DNA of 64,000 bases from Vulcanimicrobiota bacterium (lineage in GTDB: Bacteria; Vulcanimicrobiota; Xenobia; Xenobiales; JADMJV01), in NCBI GenBank assembly GCA_019637395.1, contig JAHBVR010000013.1, positions 229,553 to 293,552 of the forward strand, read 5' to 3'. The notes beneath the pieces are model-generated. The model was not told the DNA's origin. It did no database searches and saw only the letters and a program-made list of their open reading frames with translations. Each line of letters opens with the position of its first letter. Position 1 is the first letter of the stretch. The position numbers were made by a program, and so were the translations under genes. Shown in pieces: positions 44,384 through 54,107 of the stretch.

Positions 44384-45454
44384 TTAAGCGGGTTTGCCGA
44401 CCGTTCCGTCCTGACCGACCACCAGGCCGCTTTCTTTCTGCCAGAGCAGCACCGCCTGTTTCACAAAAGCCCCGTGGGAACCATACATCTGGCCCAAGGA
44501 CTCGGCCGTGATTTCCTTCCAGCTGACGGCGGCGGCATCGCTGCCTTTTTGCAGGTTCAGCCGGGCCGCTTCTTCGTCGTTCAGATGCAGGTGGAAAGCC
44601 GAGGTCTCCATCCAGGAGTTGTCGGTATTGCGCGGATCGTCCACATAGCCGCGGTAAACCGGCGTGGCCCGCTCGAACATGGTCTGCAGTTCTTTCTCCT
44701 GAGCGGTGGTGCCGCCATGCTCCTCTTTGCCGAGCGTCTCTTCGCACAGCTCGCGAGCCAGCGTGCCGGAAATTTTTTCGCCGGGGTCGACCATGCCGCC
44801 GGGAATGGCCACCTGGTTCAGGTCCTCGCGCACGATGGCGATCATTTCCAGCTTACCGGTCTCGGGATGGGTCCGGGTGACGATGGGATCGGCGGCGAAG
44901 TTGGCGCCGAATTTACCCAGCAGGCCGCGGCCGGCAATGCCGGTGGGTCCTCGGGGATTGAGGGGCTCTCCCTGGGCGCCTTTGAGCTGCCGGGGTTCGT
45001 AGCTGGTCAACTGGCGCCGGCTCAAAGCTTCCTTCATGTCGGCGGGGTCGGCCCAGGCCGGCTGCGTGGCCAGCACCGGCGCTTCATAAAAAGTGGGCTG
45101 GTAGTCCGGGTCGGCCTGCTGCCAGGTTTGGGGCGGGTTGCCCCGCGCCGGGTAATCCTTGCCGGACTCGCTGCGGGCTTTGCTGTGACCCCAACCGGGC
45201 TGCAATTCCCAGACCACGGCGCCGGGCTGCAGCAGGCGCTGGTCGTCGGAGATTCGCGGAAGTTCTTTGGGCGTGGCCACTTCTACTTCCACTTCCACTT
45301 CTGGGGAGGTCTGAAAGACGGGGCGGCCGGGCAGAGCGGTGCTGACGCTGCCGCCCAAGCCGTCGCAGGGTCCGGCTTCTGGCTTGGGCGCGAGGGGAGC
45401 GCGCAAAGCGGGCGCCTGGATGGAGCCGAGCGACCCGATTCTGCCGATATCCAT
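44384..45454 (-). CDS. NUDT9/TRPM2-type ADP-ribose pyrophosphatase
   Basis: 356 residues. Residues 175-350 track human NUDT9 closely: GRGLLGKFGANFAADPI, the Nudix box GGMVDPGEKISGTLARELCE followed by ETLG (220-242), YRGYVDDPRNTDNSWMET and GSDAAAVSWKEI. NUDT9 splits ADP-ribose to AMP and ribose 5-phosphate. The Nudix glutamates are intact, so it should be active. The first 110 residues are low-complexity, Pro-rich, with a VEVEVEVA run, and look disordered. It starts in a TAATG overlap with the DUF1697 gene and is followed after 3 nt by the carbamoyltransferase. Confidence 0.88.
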   Translation of the reverse strand: MDIGRIGSLGSIQAPALRAPLAPKPEAGPCDGLGGSVSTALPGRPVFQTSPEVEVEVEVATPKELPRISDDQRLLQPGAVVWELQPGWGHSKARSESGKDYPARGNPPQTWQQADPDYQPTFYEAPVLATQPAWADPADMKEALSRRQLTSYEPRQLKGAQGEPLNPRGPTGIAGRGLLGKFGANFAADPIVTRTHPETGKLEMIAIVREDLNQVAIPGGMVDPGEKISGTLARELCEETLGKEEHGGTTAQEKELQTMFERATPVYRGYVDDPRNTDNSWMETSAFHLHLNDEEAARLNLQKGSDAAAVSWKEITAESLGQMYGSHGAFVKQAVLLWQKESGLVVGQDGTVGKPA

Positions 45455-45948
45455 TAGTTCTCCGCCATTTCTAACAGTTTGCGCAAAGTGTTGAGGTTGC
45501 GAGCCGTGCCGTCTTTCAGCCCCGGCGCTTTCAGCCTGGATTTACCCAGGCCGTTGGGATAATAGACGTAGACTTCTCGTTCCCCCAGGGACAATTCCTC
45601 ACCGTCCGGGGCGACCACCTTTTCCAGCAGCGATTTCGTCGGAGATTGATCGAAAAAAACCACCTGACAGTCTTCGTAGGGGTTCCTGGCCAGCACCTCC
45701 TCCAGCTCTTGGGGCGTGCGCACGAAGACCGAGTAAGGCTTGCCCATTTCTTTTTCGAGAAGCTTCTCCAGGTCGGCCTTCACCTGCGCCTCTGAGAGCG
45801 AACTCTGGAGGACCAGATTGCCGCTCTGGATATAGCTGCGCACCGAGGCGAATCCGGCTTCCTCGCACAATTGGCGCAGTCGCGCCATGGCCAGCTTACC
45901 CGTACCCCCTACGTTGATGGCCCGCAGCAAAGCGATATAGGTAACCAT
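45454..45948 (-). CDS. DUF1697 family protein
   Basis: 164 residues with the DUF1697 pattern: YIALLRAINVGGTGKLAMAR, then VRSYIQSGNLVLQSS, VFVRTPQELEEVLARNPY and a C-terminal YVYYPNGLGKSRLKAP. The family is widespread, cytosolic and of unknown biochemistry. It is the first gene of the minus-strand operon with the ADP-ribose pyrophosphatase, sharing the A of TAATG. The promoter should lie in the 52-nt divergent spacer 45949-46000. Confidence 0.88.
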   Translation of the reverse strand: MVTYIALLRAINVGGTGKLAMARLRQLCEEAGFASVRSYIQSGNLVLQSSLSEAQVKADLEKLLEKEMGKPYSVFVRTPQELEEVLARNPYEDCQVVFFDQSPTKSLLEKVVAPDGEELSLGEREVYVYYPNGLGKSRLKAPGLKDGTARNLNTLRKLLEMAEN

Positions 45949-46000
45949 GGGCGGGAATTCCCCAACCAGGACTTTTGCGCCTTTTCGCCTATAACACAGA

Positions 46001-46381
46001 ATGCAAGCTAACCCGACCGAACGTCTTACCCGAGCCCTGGCTCAGGCCCGTCAGGCCCTGGCTAACCAGGACCTGGCCGCCCTGAGCGCCCTGCGCCGAG
46101 AGCTGAGCGGCATCAGCCAGGCCGTCGAGGGCATCATGGCCATCTGGGACAAGATGCCCAAACATAATCTCGATCTTCAGTCGGTGGACGCCAACTTTTA
46201 CTCGGCCGGGGAAACCTACCTGGACATCTGCGAGAAACTCAACGAAGCGATCGATCAGAGCAACAGCGCCGCTCTGGATGAAGTCGAAGGGTTGCTGACC
46301 AAAGCCGGCCGCCAGCTGATTACGGCCAACGAAAAGGCCCAGACCGAACTGCACAAGCTCTCCCAGAAGCCTCAGGCCTGA
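46001..46381 (+). CDS. Small helical hypothetical protein (126 aa)
   Basis: 126 residues predicted all helical: RLTRALAQARQALANQDLAA, ELSGISQAVEGIMAIWDKMP and KLNEAIDQSNSAALDEVEGL. No Cys, no signal peptide, no membrane segment. It lies 70 nt ahead of carA in the same direction but carA has its own Shine-Dalgarno. No family recognised; could be a coiled-coil adaptor. Confidence 0.6.
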   Translation: MQANPTERLTRALAQARQALANQDLAALSALRRELSGISQAVEGIMAIWDKMPKHNLDLQSVDANFYSAGETYLDICEKLNEAIDQSNSAALDEVEGLLTKAGRQLITANEKAQTELHKLSQKPQA

Positions 46382-46454
46382 ACATCTTTCAGGTTTGATC
46401 CCGGCCCCGCCTGGTGCATGCTGTTTGTTAGTATTGGGGGCTCGGAGGATTATC

Positions 46455-47585
46455 GTGTCTGGATCGCTTACTTATGCCGCTCTCTGCCCGGCCACCACTG
46501 GCAAGAAGGCCTGGTTACAGCTGGAGGACGGCACACGCTTTGAAGGCCTGGCCGCCGGCGCCCCCGGCTATCGTCTCGGCGAAGTCGTCTTTTCCACCGG
46601 TATGACCGGCTATCAAGAGTTGCTGACCGACCCCTCCTACAGCGGCCAGATCCTGGTCTCCACCGTAGCTCACGTGGGCAATGTGGGCGTCACCCCCCGC
46701 GACAATGAATCCCATCGCTGCTGGTTGCAGGGCTACGCCGTCCAGGACATGAGTTCATTTTACAGCAACTGGCGCGCCCAAAAGGGCCTGCCCGCCTGGC
46801 TGCGCGAGCAAGAAGTGGTGGCCATCAGCGGTGTGGACACCCGGGCTGTGGTGCGCCACCTGCGTTCTCAGGGCTGCATGCGCGGCCTGCTCTGGCACGA
46901 AGGCACCCTGGACCAGGTGGAAGAGAAACTGGCCGCCTGGCCCAAAATGGAAGGCAGCAACCTGGTGGACGGCGTCAGCCCGGCCCAGGTGCAGTTCTAC
47001 GGCCAGGGCCAGGGGCGTCCGCGGGTAGTGGCTCTGGATTGCGGTATGAAGGAAGAAATGCTGCAGCTCTTGCTGGCCCAGGGCTTTGAGGTGGTGCGCG
47101 TGCCGGCCCGCACCTCGGCCGCTCAAATCATGGAATTCCACCCCGGCGGCGTGTTCTTATCCAACGGCCCCGGCGATCCCGCGGCCCTCCCCGGCATTGT
47201 GCAATGCGTCCAGGAGCTGCTGGGCCGCGTGCCTATCTTCGGCATCTGCCTGGGGCACCAATTGCTGGGACTGGCGCTGGGGGGGCGCACCTACAAACTC
47301 AAATACGGTCACCGCGGCTGCAACCAGCCGGTACTGCACCTCCCCAGCGGCCGGGTGGAGGTCACCACCCAGAATCACGGCTTTGCCGTGGATGAAAAGT
47401 CGCTGCCCGGCAAAGCTACTCTGACCCACAAAAATCTCAACGACGGCACCTGCGAGGGCCTGGAATGCGCCGAAGCGCGCGCCTTCTCGGTGCAATATCA
47501 TCCCGAGAACGCGCCGGGCCCGCACGACTCGCGCTATCTCTTCGAAAAATTTTGGTCTCTGATTGGAAGCCTGCAGCATGCCTAA
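46455..47585 (+). CDS. carA: Carbamoyl-phosphate synthase small subunit
   Basis: 376 residues from GTG 46455, chosen over the longer frame because GGAGG lies 6 nt upstream and the chain then starts like other CarA proteins ([13 protein letters not shown]). N-terminal domain: [20 protein letters not shown]. Class I glutaminase domain: nucleophile in [16 protein letters not shown], His and Glu in [13 protein letters not shown]. It supplies ammonia from glutamine to CarB for pyrimidine and arginine synthesis. The stop overlaps carB by 8 nt. Confidence 0.97.
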   Translation: MSGSLTYAALCPATTGKKAWLQLEDGTRFEGLAAGAPGYRLGEVVFSTGMTGYQELLTDPSYSGQILVSTVAHVGNVGVTPRDNESHRCWLQGYAVQDMSSFYSNWRAQKGLPAWLREQEVVAISGVDTRAVVRHLRSQGCMRGLLWHEGTLDQVEEKLAAWPKMEGSNLVDGVSPAQVQFYGQGQGRPRVVALDCGMKEEMLQLLLAQGFEVVRVPARTSAAQIMEFHPGGVFLSNGPGDPAALPGIVQCVQELLGRVPIFGICLGHQLLGLALGGRTYKLKYGHRGCNQPVLHLPSGRVEVTTQNHGFAVDEKSLPGKATLTHKNLNDGTCEGLECAEARAFSVQYHPENAPGPHDSRYLFEKFWSLIGSLQHA

Positions 47586-50500
47586 ACGCGACGACTTAAA
47601 AACGATTCTGGTGTTGGGTTCGGGCGGCATCGTCATCGGCCAGGCCTGTGAATTCGACTATTCCGGCACGCAAGCCATCAAGGCTCTGCGCCAGGATGGT
47701 TACCGCGTGGTGCTGGTCAACAGCAATCCGGCCACCATCATGACCGATCCCGAACTGGCCGATCGCACCTACATCGAGCCTCTCACCGTGCCGGCCGTCA
47801 GCGCGATTGTGGAAAAGGAGCGGCCCTGCGCCGTGTTGCCCACCGTGGGCGGGCAAACCGCCCTGAATCTGACCCTTGATCTGGCCGATGCCGGCGTCTG
47901 GGAAAAATTCGGCGTGGAAGTGCTGGGCGCTCCGCTGGAAGCCATTCGTCTGGCCGAAGATCGCCAGCGCTTTCGTCAGGCCATGCTGGAAATCAACGTG
48001 GATGTGCCCGAAAGCGTGACCGTGGAGAACGTCGAGGATGCTCTCCAGTTTGCCGGCAAAGTCGGGTTTCCCGTGATTGTGCGCCCCTCGTTCACCTTAG
48101 GTGGAAGCGGCGGCGGCATGGCTCATAGCGAAGAAGAACTGCGCCAGATTTGCGGCAACGGACTGCGCGAATCCCCGGTCACCCAGGTGCTGGTCGAGCA
48201 GTCGGTGCTGGGCTGGAAAGAATTCGAACTGGAAGTGATTCGCGATAAAGCCGACAATTTTATCGTGGTCTGTTCCATCGAAAACCTCGATCCCATGGGC
48301 GTGCACACCGGCGACAGCATCACCGTGGCTCCCGCTCAAACTCTGGCCGACCGCGAATACCAGGCCATGCGCAACTGCGCCCGCCAGATCATGACCAAGG
48401 TCGGCGTGGCCACCGGCGGCTCCAACGTTCAGTTCGGCGTCTGTCCCAACACCGGCCGCCTGGTGGTTATCGAAATGAACCCCCGCGTCAGCCGCTCCTC
48501 GGCCCTGGCCTCCAAGGCCACCGGCTTTCCTATCGCCAAAGTGGCCGCTAAACTGGCCGTCGGCTACACTCTGGACGAAATTCAAAACGATATTACCGGC
48601 ACCACTCCGTGTTCTTTCGAGCCTTCCATCGACTATGTGGTGGTCAAGATCCCGCGCTGGGATTTCGCCAAATTCCCCGGGGCCAACAATAAACTGGGCC
48701 CGCAGATGAAGTCGGTCGGAGAAGTGATGGCTCTGGGCCGCAACTTTTGTGAGTCCCTACAGAAAGCGCTCTCTTCGCTGGAAGTTGGCCTGGACGGGCT
48801 CACTCCCGCCCCGACCGGCACCCCCTTGTACCCCAACCCATACCGCTTATTAGCTCTCATGGATGAACTCCGCAATGGGGCCTCTCTACCCGACCTCCTC
48901 GAAAAAACCGCCGTAGACCCGTGGTTTTTGCACCAGTTGGAACGCCTGGTCGAGCTGGAACGGCGCCTTGTCAAGGAACCCCTCGAGGGCTTGCTGCGCG
49001 AAGCCAAGGCCATGGGTTTTTCGGACCTGGCCATCGCCCGGCTGACCGGGCGCACGGAACGCGAAATCCGCCAGTTACGGCACTCCTTGAACATTCGCCC
49101 GGCCTATCAAAGCGTGGACACCTGCGCCGCCGAATTTCCGGCCACCACTCCTTATCTTTATTCGAGCTACCAGGCGCGCGTTTGCGAAGCCGAACCCAGT
49201 GACCGCCAGAAGGTCATCATTCTGGGCAGCGGACCCAACCGCATCGGCCAGGGCATTGAATTCGACTATTGCTGCGTGCACGCGTCCTGGGCCCTGCGCT
49301 CCATGGGCATCGAGAGCATCATGATCAACTGCAACCCGGAGACGGTCAGCACCGATTATGATACTTCCGACCGCCTCTACTTTGAACCCCTGGTGGTCGA
49401 GCACGTGCTGGAAATCATCGACCGAGAGTCCTCGCGCGGTGAGTTGCTGGGCGTGATTGTGCAGTTGGGCGGGCAGACGCCTCTGAAGCTGGTGCAGCCG
49501 CTGGTGGAGGAAGGCGTGAAGCTGCTGGGCACCTCGGCCGACTCCATCGCCTGGGCCGAAGACCGCCAGCGGTTTTCTGAGTTGATCGAGCAACTCGACT
49601 TGCTGCAACCGCGTTCGGCCACGGCCCTGGACTTGCCGGGCGTGGAAGATTGCGCGGAAAAGCTGGGCTATCCGCTGCTGTTGCGCCCGTCCTACGTGCT
49701 GGGTGGGCGGGCCATGGCCATCGTCGAGCAACCCGAGCAACTGCGCCCTCTGGCCCAAGCGGCCATCGAAGTATCCCAGGGCCACCCGGTGCTGGTCGAC
49801 CAGTTCCTGGAAGACGCCGTCGAGGTGGACGTGGACTGCCTGGGCGACGGCCAGCAAGTGGTCATCGCCGGCGTGCTCCAGCACATCGAAGAGGCCGGCG
49901 TGCATTCGGGTGATTCGGCCTGTGTCATTCCCCCCTACAAGGTCAGCCTGTTTCACCTGGAGTTGATCCGCGAGGCGGTGCACTCGTTGGGACGGGCCCT
50001 CAAAGTGCGCGGATTGATGAACGTGCAGCTGGCGATTCAGGAAGACCAGGTCTTCGTGCTGGAAGTCAATCCGCGCGCTTCCCGCACCTTGCCCTTCCTG
50101 GCCAAGGCCACCCGCCTGCCGCTGGCCCAGATGTCGACTCGTTTGATGTTGGGACAATCCTTACAGGACCTGGGCTTCCTCCAGGAACCTTCAGTGGACG
50201 GTTTTTACGTCAAAGAGGCGCTGCTGCCGTTTCGCAAATTCCCGGGCAGCGATCCCAAACTGGGTCCGGAAATGCGCTCCACCGGCGAAGTGATGGGCCA
50301 GGACCGCGACTTCGGCTGGGCCTTCGCCAAGTCGCAAATTGCGGCTGGATGCCCGCTCCCCATCGAAGGCTCGGTGCTGATTACGGTCAACGACTACGAC
50401 AAGGCCACGGCCATCAAAGTCGCCCGCGAATTGCACCGCATGGGATTCTCATTGGTGGCCACGCCCGGCACCGCCGAAGCTCTGCGCCGCGTGCGCCTGC

Positions 50501-50757
50501 CCGTCAAGGAAGTCGATCCCATTCGCCCCGACCGCCCCAATATGATCGGCGAAATCCACGCCGGCCGGGTGCAACTGGTGATCAACACGCCCGGGCCCGG
50601 TGAGCATAGCTACGGCGACGGCCAGAGCATTCGCGCCGCCGTGGTGGAACAAGGCATCCCGCTGATCACCACCATGTCGGCCGCCCAGGCCGCCATCAGC
50701 GGCATCAAATCCCTCCGCGAAGGCCAATGGCGCGTGAGGGCGCTGCAACTCAACTAA
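47578..50757 (+). CDS. carB: Carbamoyl-phosphate synthase large subunit
   Basis: 1,059 residues from ATG 47578, inside the last codons of carA. Two homologous ATP-grasp halves: [20 protein letters not shown] with [16 protein letters not shown] in the first and [19 protein letters not shown] with [14 protein letters not shown] in the second, separated by the oligomerisation region, and an MGS-like allosteric domain at the C-terminus ([15 protein letters not shown]). It makes carbamoyl phosphate from bicarbonate, ammonia and two ATP. Some product could feed the nearby carbamoyltransferase. It ends 4 nt into a convergent gene. Confidence 0.97.
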   Translation: MPKRDDLKTILVLGSGGIVIGQACEFDYSGTQAIKALRQDGYRVVLVNSNPATIMTDPELADRTYIEPLTVPAVSAIVEKERPCAVLPTVGGQTALNLTLDLADAGVWEKFGVEVLGAPLEAIRLAEDRQRFRQAMLEINVDVPESVTVENVEDALQFAGKVGFPVIVRPSFTLGGSGGGMAHSEEELRQICGNGLRESPVTQVLVEQSVLGWKEFELEVIRDKADNFIVVCSIENLDPMGVHTGDSITVAPAQTLADREYQAMRNCARQIMTKVGVATGGSNVQFGVCPNTGRLVVIEMNPRVSRSSALASKATGFPIAKVAAKLAVGYTLDEIQNDITGTTPCSFEPSIDYVVVKIPRWDFAKFPGANNKLGPQMKSVGEVMALGRNFCESLQKALSSLEVGLDGLTPAPTGTPLYPNPYRLLALMDELRNGASLPDLLEKTAVDPWFLHQLERLVELERRLVKEPLEGLLREAKAMGFSDLAIARLTGRTEREIRQLRHSLNIRPAYQSVDTCAAEFPATTPYLYSSYQARVCEAEPSDRQKVIILGSGPNRIGQGIEFDYCCVHASWALRSMGIESIMINCNPETVSTDYDTSDRLYFEPLVVEHVLEIIDRESSRGELLGVIVQLGGQTPLKLVQPLVEEGVKLLGTSADSIAWAEDRQRFSELIEQLDLLQPRSATALDLPGVEDCAEKLGYPLLLRPSYVLGGRAMAIVEQPEQLRPLAQAAIEVSQGHPVLVDQFLEDAVEVDVDCLGDGQQVVIAGVLQHIEEAGVHSGDSACVIPPYKVSLFHLELIREAVHSLGRALKVRGLMNVQLAIQEDQVFVLEVNPRASRTLPFLAKATRLPLAQMSTRLMLGQSLQDLGFLQEPSVDGFYVKEALLPFRKFPGSDPKLGPEMRSTGEVMGQDRDFGWAFAKSQIAAGCPLPIEGSVLITVNDYDKATAIKVARELHRMGFSLVATPGTAEALRRVRLPVKEVDPIRPDRPNMIGEIHAGRVQLVINTPGPGEHSYGDGQSIRAAVVEQGIPLITTMSAAQAAISGIKSLREGQWRVRALQLN

Positions 50758-51251
50758 ATACGGTTGGTGATGTCTTTGATCTTCAGGCCGGCGACCAGGT
50801 CGTCGCGGTCATCCATTTTGCCGTTGGGACCGGCGCTGCGAATGGCGAATCCATCCAGATCCGAGTCGACCCGATAGGCGTGGCCCCAGAAATCGCAGCC
50901 GCGCGGATAGGGCTTGTTGTCCTGCATGAAGGGCTTGAGGTAACCCAGCGGGTCCTTGGGCAGAGCGGCGTTGCTCAGGTAATATTGGCGCAGCAAGCGC
51001 AATAAAGCGCTCATTTCCAGCTCGGTCTTGACCCGGCAGAGCTCCCGTTGGGTGGCGTTGTGCATCTTTCGGCGCCAGTGATCCACCAGCTGGTGGGCCC
51101 CAATCAGGCAACAGCACAAGGCCAGCATGACAAAACTGGCTATACGAACCGGCCGAGCCGGTTTGGGAATGGGCTTTTTCTTGACCGGTCCCGCCGAGGC
51201 GGCGTCCCAGTCGCGCCGGTATTCCTCGATACGGTCGTTGACGTTAACCAA
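50754..51251 (-). CDS. Membrane-anchored GspG-like (pseudopilin C-domain) protein
   Basis: 165 residues. A basic, Pro/Lys-rich cytoplasmic N-terminus is followed by one transmembrane helix ([20 protein letters not shown]) and an extracytoplasmic part with [20 protein letters not shown], then the GspG-type C-terminal signature [20 protein letters not shown] and [11 protein letters not shown], where Asp residues bind calcium in major pseudopilins. It has no prepilin leader, so it is an anchored relative, not a pilin. Its start overlaps the stop of the M4 paralogue by 8 nt. Confidence 0.7.
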   Translation of the reverse strand: MVNVNDRIEEYRRDWDAASAGPVKKKPIPKPARPVRIASFVMLALCCCLIGAHQLVDHWRRKMHNATQRELCRVKTELEMSALLRLLRQYYLSNAALPKDPLGYLKPFMQDNKPYPRGCDFWGHAYRVDSDLDGFAIRSAGPNGKMDDRDDLVAGLKIKDITNRI

Positions 51252-52593
51252 TGACGTAAGTCGGCTCGATCACCGGCTTGCCGCCGGTCCAGCGGACCAC
51301 TCCTCGGTAAGGCTCGCCGTCCGCCTTGATCAGATTGAGCCTGGAAGGGTCCTGGTTGGGCAGCGTCAGCAGAATCTCGCCGTTGGCGATCAAGCGGGCC
51401 AGGTTCTGGGCGAGTCTGTTCTCCAGTACACTCCCCCGATCCCCACTGACCTTGTGACTCACCTCCATGCCGGCAAACGGACCGAACTGCTCTCCCTCCA
51501 AAGTTACGGTGACCGAATGCACAGCCCCCGGGTCCGGGGCCAGCAAGCCCGCGCTCTGGGGCAGAATCAGGCGGCGCTCCATTACCTGGGCGATGAGCGC
51601 CGAGTATTTGCCTCCGTTGAGTTCGTTTTCGGAGCAAATCAAAGCCCGGGCCATGTCCTGAAAGCGGAAGCTGCCCTCCGGAGCCATGCCGGGCTGCAAC
51701 AGGCGGCCCTGCATCTTGAGCAGCTCCTCTCCCCCGGCGCGCAAAGCGCTTTTGACGTCCAGGCCCCGCTCCAGGTTGCCGTTGACGATTCCCGTAAGAA
51801 CTTCGTACATGGCGCCCGTCCACAGCCGGGAAAGGCTGTGAGGCTCACTGGAGAGCTGATCGGCGGGCGCCTCGCTCGGCAGCGTGTCCGGGTCCACCCA
51901 GGTAAAGTTGTTGATGGCGTTGCGCGTCCAGGCTCCACCGGTGACATTGTGGCCCGCCTTATGGTTGATGGCCAGACCCAGTTCCTCGCCGAGCGCGGCG
52001 GCGGCGTTGGGCTTGCTCAGATCGCCGCCGGTCTGGCGGGCCACCAGATCCAACACGCGTTCATTCTGCAGCGCCAAAGCCAGCGCCCCGATGTCCCCCA
52101 TGGACTCGTGAAAAGCCACCGGATCCGGATCCCAGGAACCCAAATATTCGGGCCGCTTGGCGTCCAAAATAGCGTGAAAAGCCTCGTGGCTGGTCACTTC
52201 GCTGGAGCGCCCCGAGTACACCGTCTCGCCGGTCAGCTTATCGGTGTCGTGAAAAAAGAAGACCCCACCGCGGGCGCGCATATAGTAGGCATTCAAATCC
52301 TGGCCGGCGTCGGGGATCACCGCCAATTTCTCCCGGCGGGTAGCCCACTGAATGGATTCCCCCCAACTCTCCTCGGTGGCGGCCACGGCATTGGCGATCG
52401 AAGCGAAAGCGCAGGCGGCCGTAAAGCGATCGTCCTCCTCCGCGTAGACGTAGTGACCGTCCGGATTGGGCTCGAGCCTGGCGCTCAGCCAGACCTTGTC
52501 GGTGGAAACATTGGAATTCAGTTTCGCCACGGTGGTGGTGCCGGCGGCGAAAACGGTGCGATCTTGAGGATTGTGGGAGAAGACGATCACCAT
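51244..52593 (-). CDS. M4-type metallopeptidase paralogue without signal peptide
   Basis: 449 residues. Zinc site HEAFH (136-140) and FHESMGD (Glu163), with the same 23-residue spacing as the paralogue at 39605-41269. Shared stretches include QTGGDLSKP and SRLWTGAMYE, so the two are clear paralogues. Unlike the first, there is no signal peptide or Pro-rich leader at the N-terminus and no Cys cluster at the C-terminus. Its role inside the cell, or an unusual export route, is open. Coupled by 8 nt to the GspG-like anchored protein, which may be a partner. Confidence 0.75.
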   Translation of the reverse strand: MVIVFSHNPQDRTVFAAGTTTVAKLNSNVSTDKVWLSARLEPNPDGHYVYAEEDDRFTAACAFASIANAVAATEESWGESIQWATRREKLAVIPDAGQDLNAYYMRARGGVFFFHDTDKLTGETVYSGRSSEVTSHEAFHAILDAKRPEYLGSWDPDPVAFHESMGDIGALALALQNERVLDLVARQTGGDLSKPNAAAALGEELGLAINHKAGHNVTGGAWTRNAINNFTWVDPDTLPSEAPADQLSSEPHSLSRLWTGAMYEVLTGIVNGNLERGLDVKSALRAGGEELLKMQGRLLQPGMAPEGSFRFQDMARALICSENELNGGKYSALIAQVMERRLILPQSAGLLAPDPGAVHSVTVTLEGEQFGPFAGMEVSHKVSGDRGSVLENRLAQNLARLIANGEILLTLPNQDPSRLNLIKADGEPYRGVVRWTGGKPVIEPTYVIG

Positions 52594-52637
52594 GCCAGCA
52601 TAACTCCTCTCCCGGCCAGGTGTTGGAACGTTTCTGT

Positions 52638-52668
52638 TACCAGGCGTTCAGATGCTGGAGAAAGCTTG
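52638..52668 (-). repeat. Orphan gene tail (SFLQHLNAW-stop)
   Basis: On the minus strand this DNA reads SFLQHLNAW then TAA, matching the end of the giant membrane protein at 55530 (SFLRHLNAW-stop), with about 24 of 29 nt identical. No open frame of that protein leads into it. It lies in the 116-nt spacer between the M4 paralogue and the membrane glycosyltransferase. Confidence 0.55.
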
Positions 52669-52709
52669 GAGCCAAGGAAGAGGTTGCCGGGAAAACGAAA
52701 GCGGCCTGG

Positions 52710-54107
52710 ATGGAAAAGCTCATTCGAGCGGTGCTGGCGTTGGCGGCCGCCTGGGGGCTGGCCATTTTTCTGTGTCGCTGTTGGCTGGTCGTCGGCTTGC
52801 GCTACCAACTCGAATACGGCGAAGGCCAGATCATCGGTCTGGCCTACTGGCTCAAACACGGGCTGCCCATTTACTCTCCCAACCCCAACCCTCCCTGGGC
52901 CTTCGGATTCCACTTTCCTCTTTACATCTGGCTGCTTTCCGTGCTGATGGGTCCCACTCCCAGCTTCTTTGAGGGGCGTCTCCTGAGCTCTCTGGGAATG
53001 GTAGTGGTTCTGATCGGATCTTTTGCCTGGCTGTGGCGTCGGGGTGGGCCTATCAGCGCGCTGGCGGGGCTGGCCTTCATCACCCTGCACCCTATTTTAC
53101 TGGGATGGGGACCGCTCGAACGCGTGGACAATCCGGCCTTCTGCTTCTCGGTACTGGCCATCTTAACCAGCGAAATTCCCGTTCTCTCGGGTCTATTCTG
53201 TCTGCTCAGCCTGTTTTGTAAGCAGAGTTATATCGCCGCCCCACTGGCCATCGGGCTCTCGCGGCCCTTCAAGAAAGGTCTGGCCTTCCTGGTTGGCTAT
53301 GGAAGCGTGGCCTTGTTGTTGGCCTGGACCCTGTCGCAAACGGCCTTTCCGGGCATGCTGTCCATGCACAGCAAGCTCACCACCGATCCCGGCTCGGCTC
53401 TGACACTGTGGCTGACTTTCGCGCCCACGGTGGCGCTACTGGCCGGTCTGGCCTGGCTCGTCCCCGGCGACATAGGCGGAGTCACGGTCCTGCGCCGGTA
53501 TGCCTTCACCAGCCTGCTCCCGGTCCTGGCCGCTCTTAAACAAGGCGCCTACTATAACTACTTCATGGAAATTCACTGGTGCCTCAGCATGCTGGCCGCA
53601 CTTTCGTTAGCGCGGCCAAACCGCCTACGTAGAGCCCTGGCCGCCGCTCAATTGGTGGTGGGTTCGATCAGTCACTTTCCCATCTTCGAAAGTCCGCTGG
53701 CTCACTGGCGTTACGAAACCGCCCCCTGGTTGATGGGGCGGGAGCCGGCCTGGATTCGCCACATGCGCGAGTACGACCAGTTGGGGGAAATCCTGGACAA
53801 AAATCCCGGTCCGGTACTGGCCGAACAATGCGGCAATCCCCTGGTCTTTGGCAAGGAATCGATCGTCTGCGATTGCTTCGCCCTGTTTTTCGACCAGGCT
53901 CGCGCCGGTTTCAACCTGGAGCCCTTGCTGGAAATGGTGCGGCAGCGCAAGATTGCCGTCATTTTGCTGCAGCGGCTGGATGAGTCCAACCTGCGCGTGC
54001 CTCCGGCCGCGATTCAACTGATTCTGGAGAACTACGATGTGGTTGGCTACACCGGCCGGGGCGGAGACTACATCTTGTTGCCCAAGCCTGCAGGGCCAAG
54101 TTTATGA
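52710..54107 (+). CDS. Multi-TM glycosyltransferase-like membrane protein
   Basis: 465 residues from ATG 52710; an in-frame upstream extension to 52620 is possible but covers the repeat region. About nine transmembrane helices and a first periplasmic loop with YGEGQIIGLAYWLKHG, a pattern seen in GT-C (GT39/GT83-like) lipid-sugar transferases, where acidic residues in that loop are catalytic. The C-terminal 130 residues form a periplasmic domain (LDKNPGPVLAEQCGNPLVFG). Coupled by ATGA to a polyprenyl-phosphate-type GT2, which would make its lipid-sugar donor. Confidence 0.7.
   Translation: MEKLIRAVLALAAAWGLAIFLCRCWLVVGLRYQLEYGEGQIIGLAYWLKHGLPIYSPNPNPPWAFGFHFPLYIWLLSVLMGPTPSFFEGRLLSSLGMVVVLIGSFAWLWRRGGPISALAGLAFITLHPILLGWGPLERVDNPAFCFSVLAILTSEIPVLSGLFCLLSLFCKQSYIAAPLAIGLSRPFKKGLAFLVGYGSVALLLAWTLSQTAFPGMLSMHSKLTTDPGSALTLWLTFAPTVALLAGLAWLVPGDIGGVTVLRRYAFTSLLPVLAALKQGAYYNYFMEIHWCLSMLAALSLARPNRLRRALAAAQLVVGSISHFPIFESPLAHWRYETAPWLMGREPAWIRHMREYDQLGEILDKNPGPVLAEQCGNPLVFGKESIVCDCFALFFDQARAGFNLEPLLEMVRQRKIAVILLQRLDESNLRVPPAAIQLILENYDVVGYTGRGGDYILLPKPAGPSL

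Noticed and set aside
45282..45304. Short ACTTCC-type tandem repeat
   Set aside because: It encodes the VEVEVEVA run inside the NUDT9-like gene and is too short to be a separate element.
51127..52947. 606-codon plus-strand open frame over the M4 paralogue
   Set aside because: High GC keeps antisense frames open; the opposite strand has zinc-binding motifs and a paralogue, this one has none.
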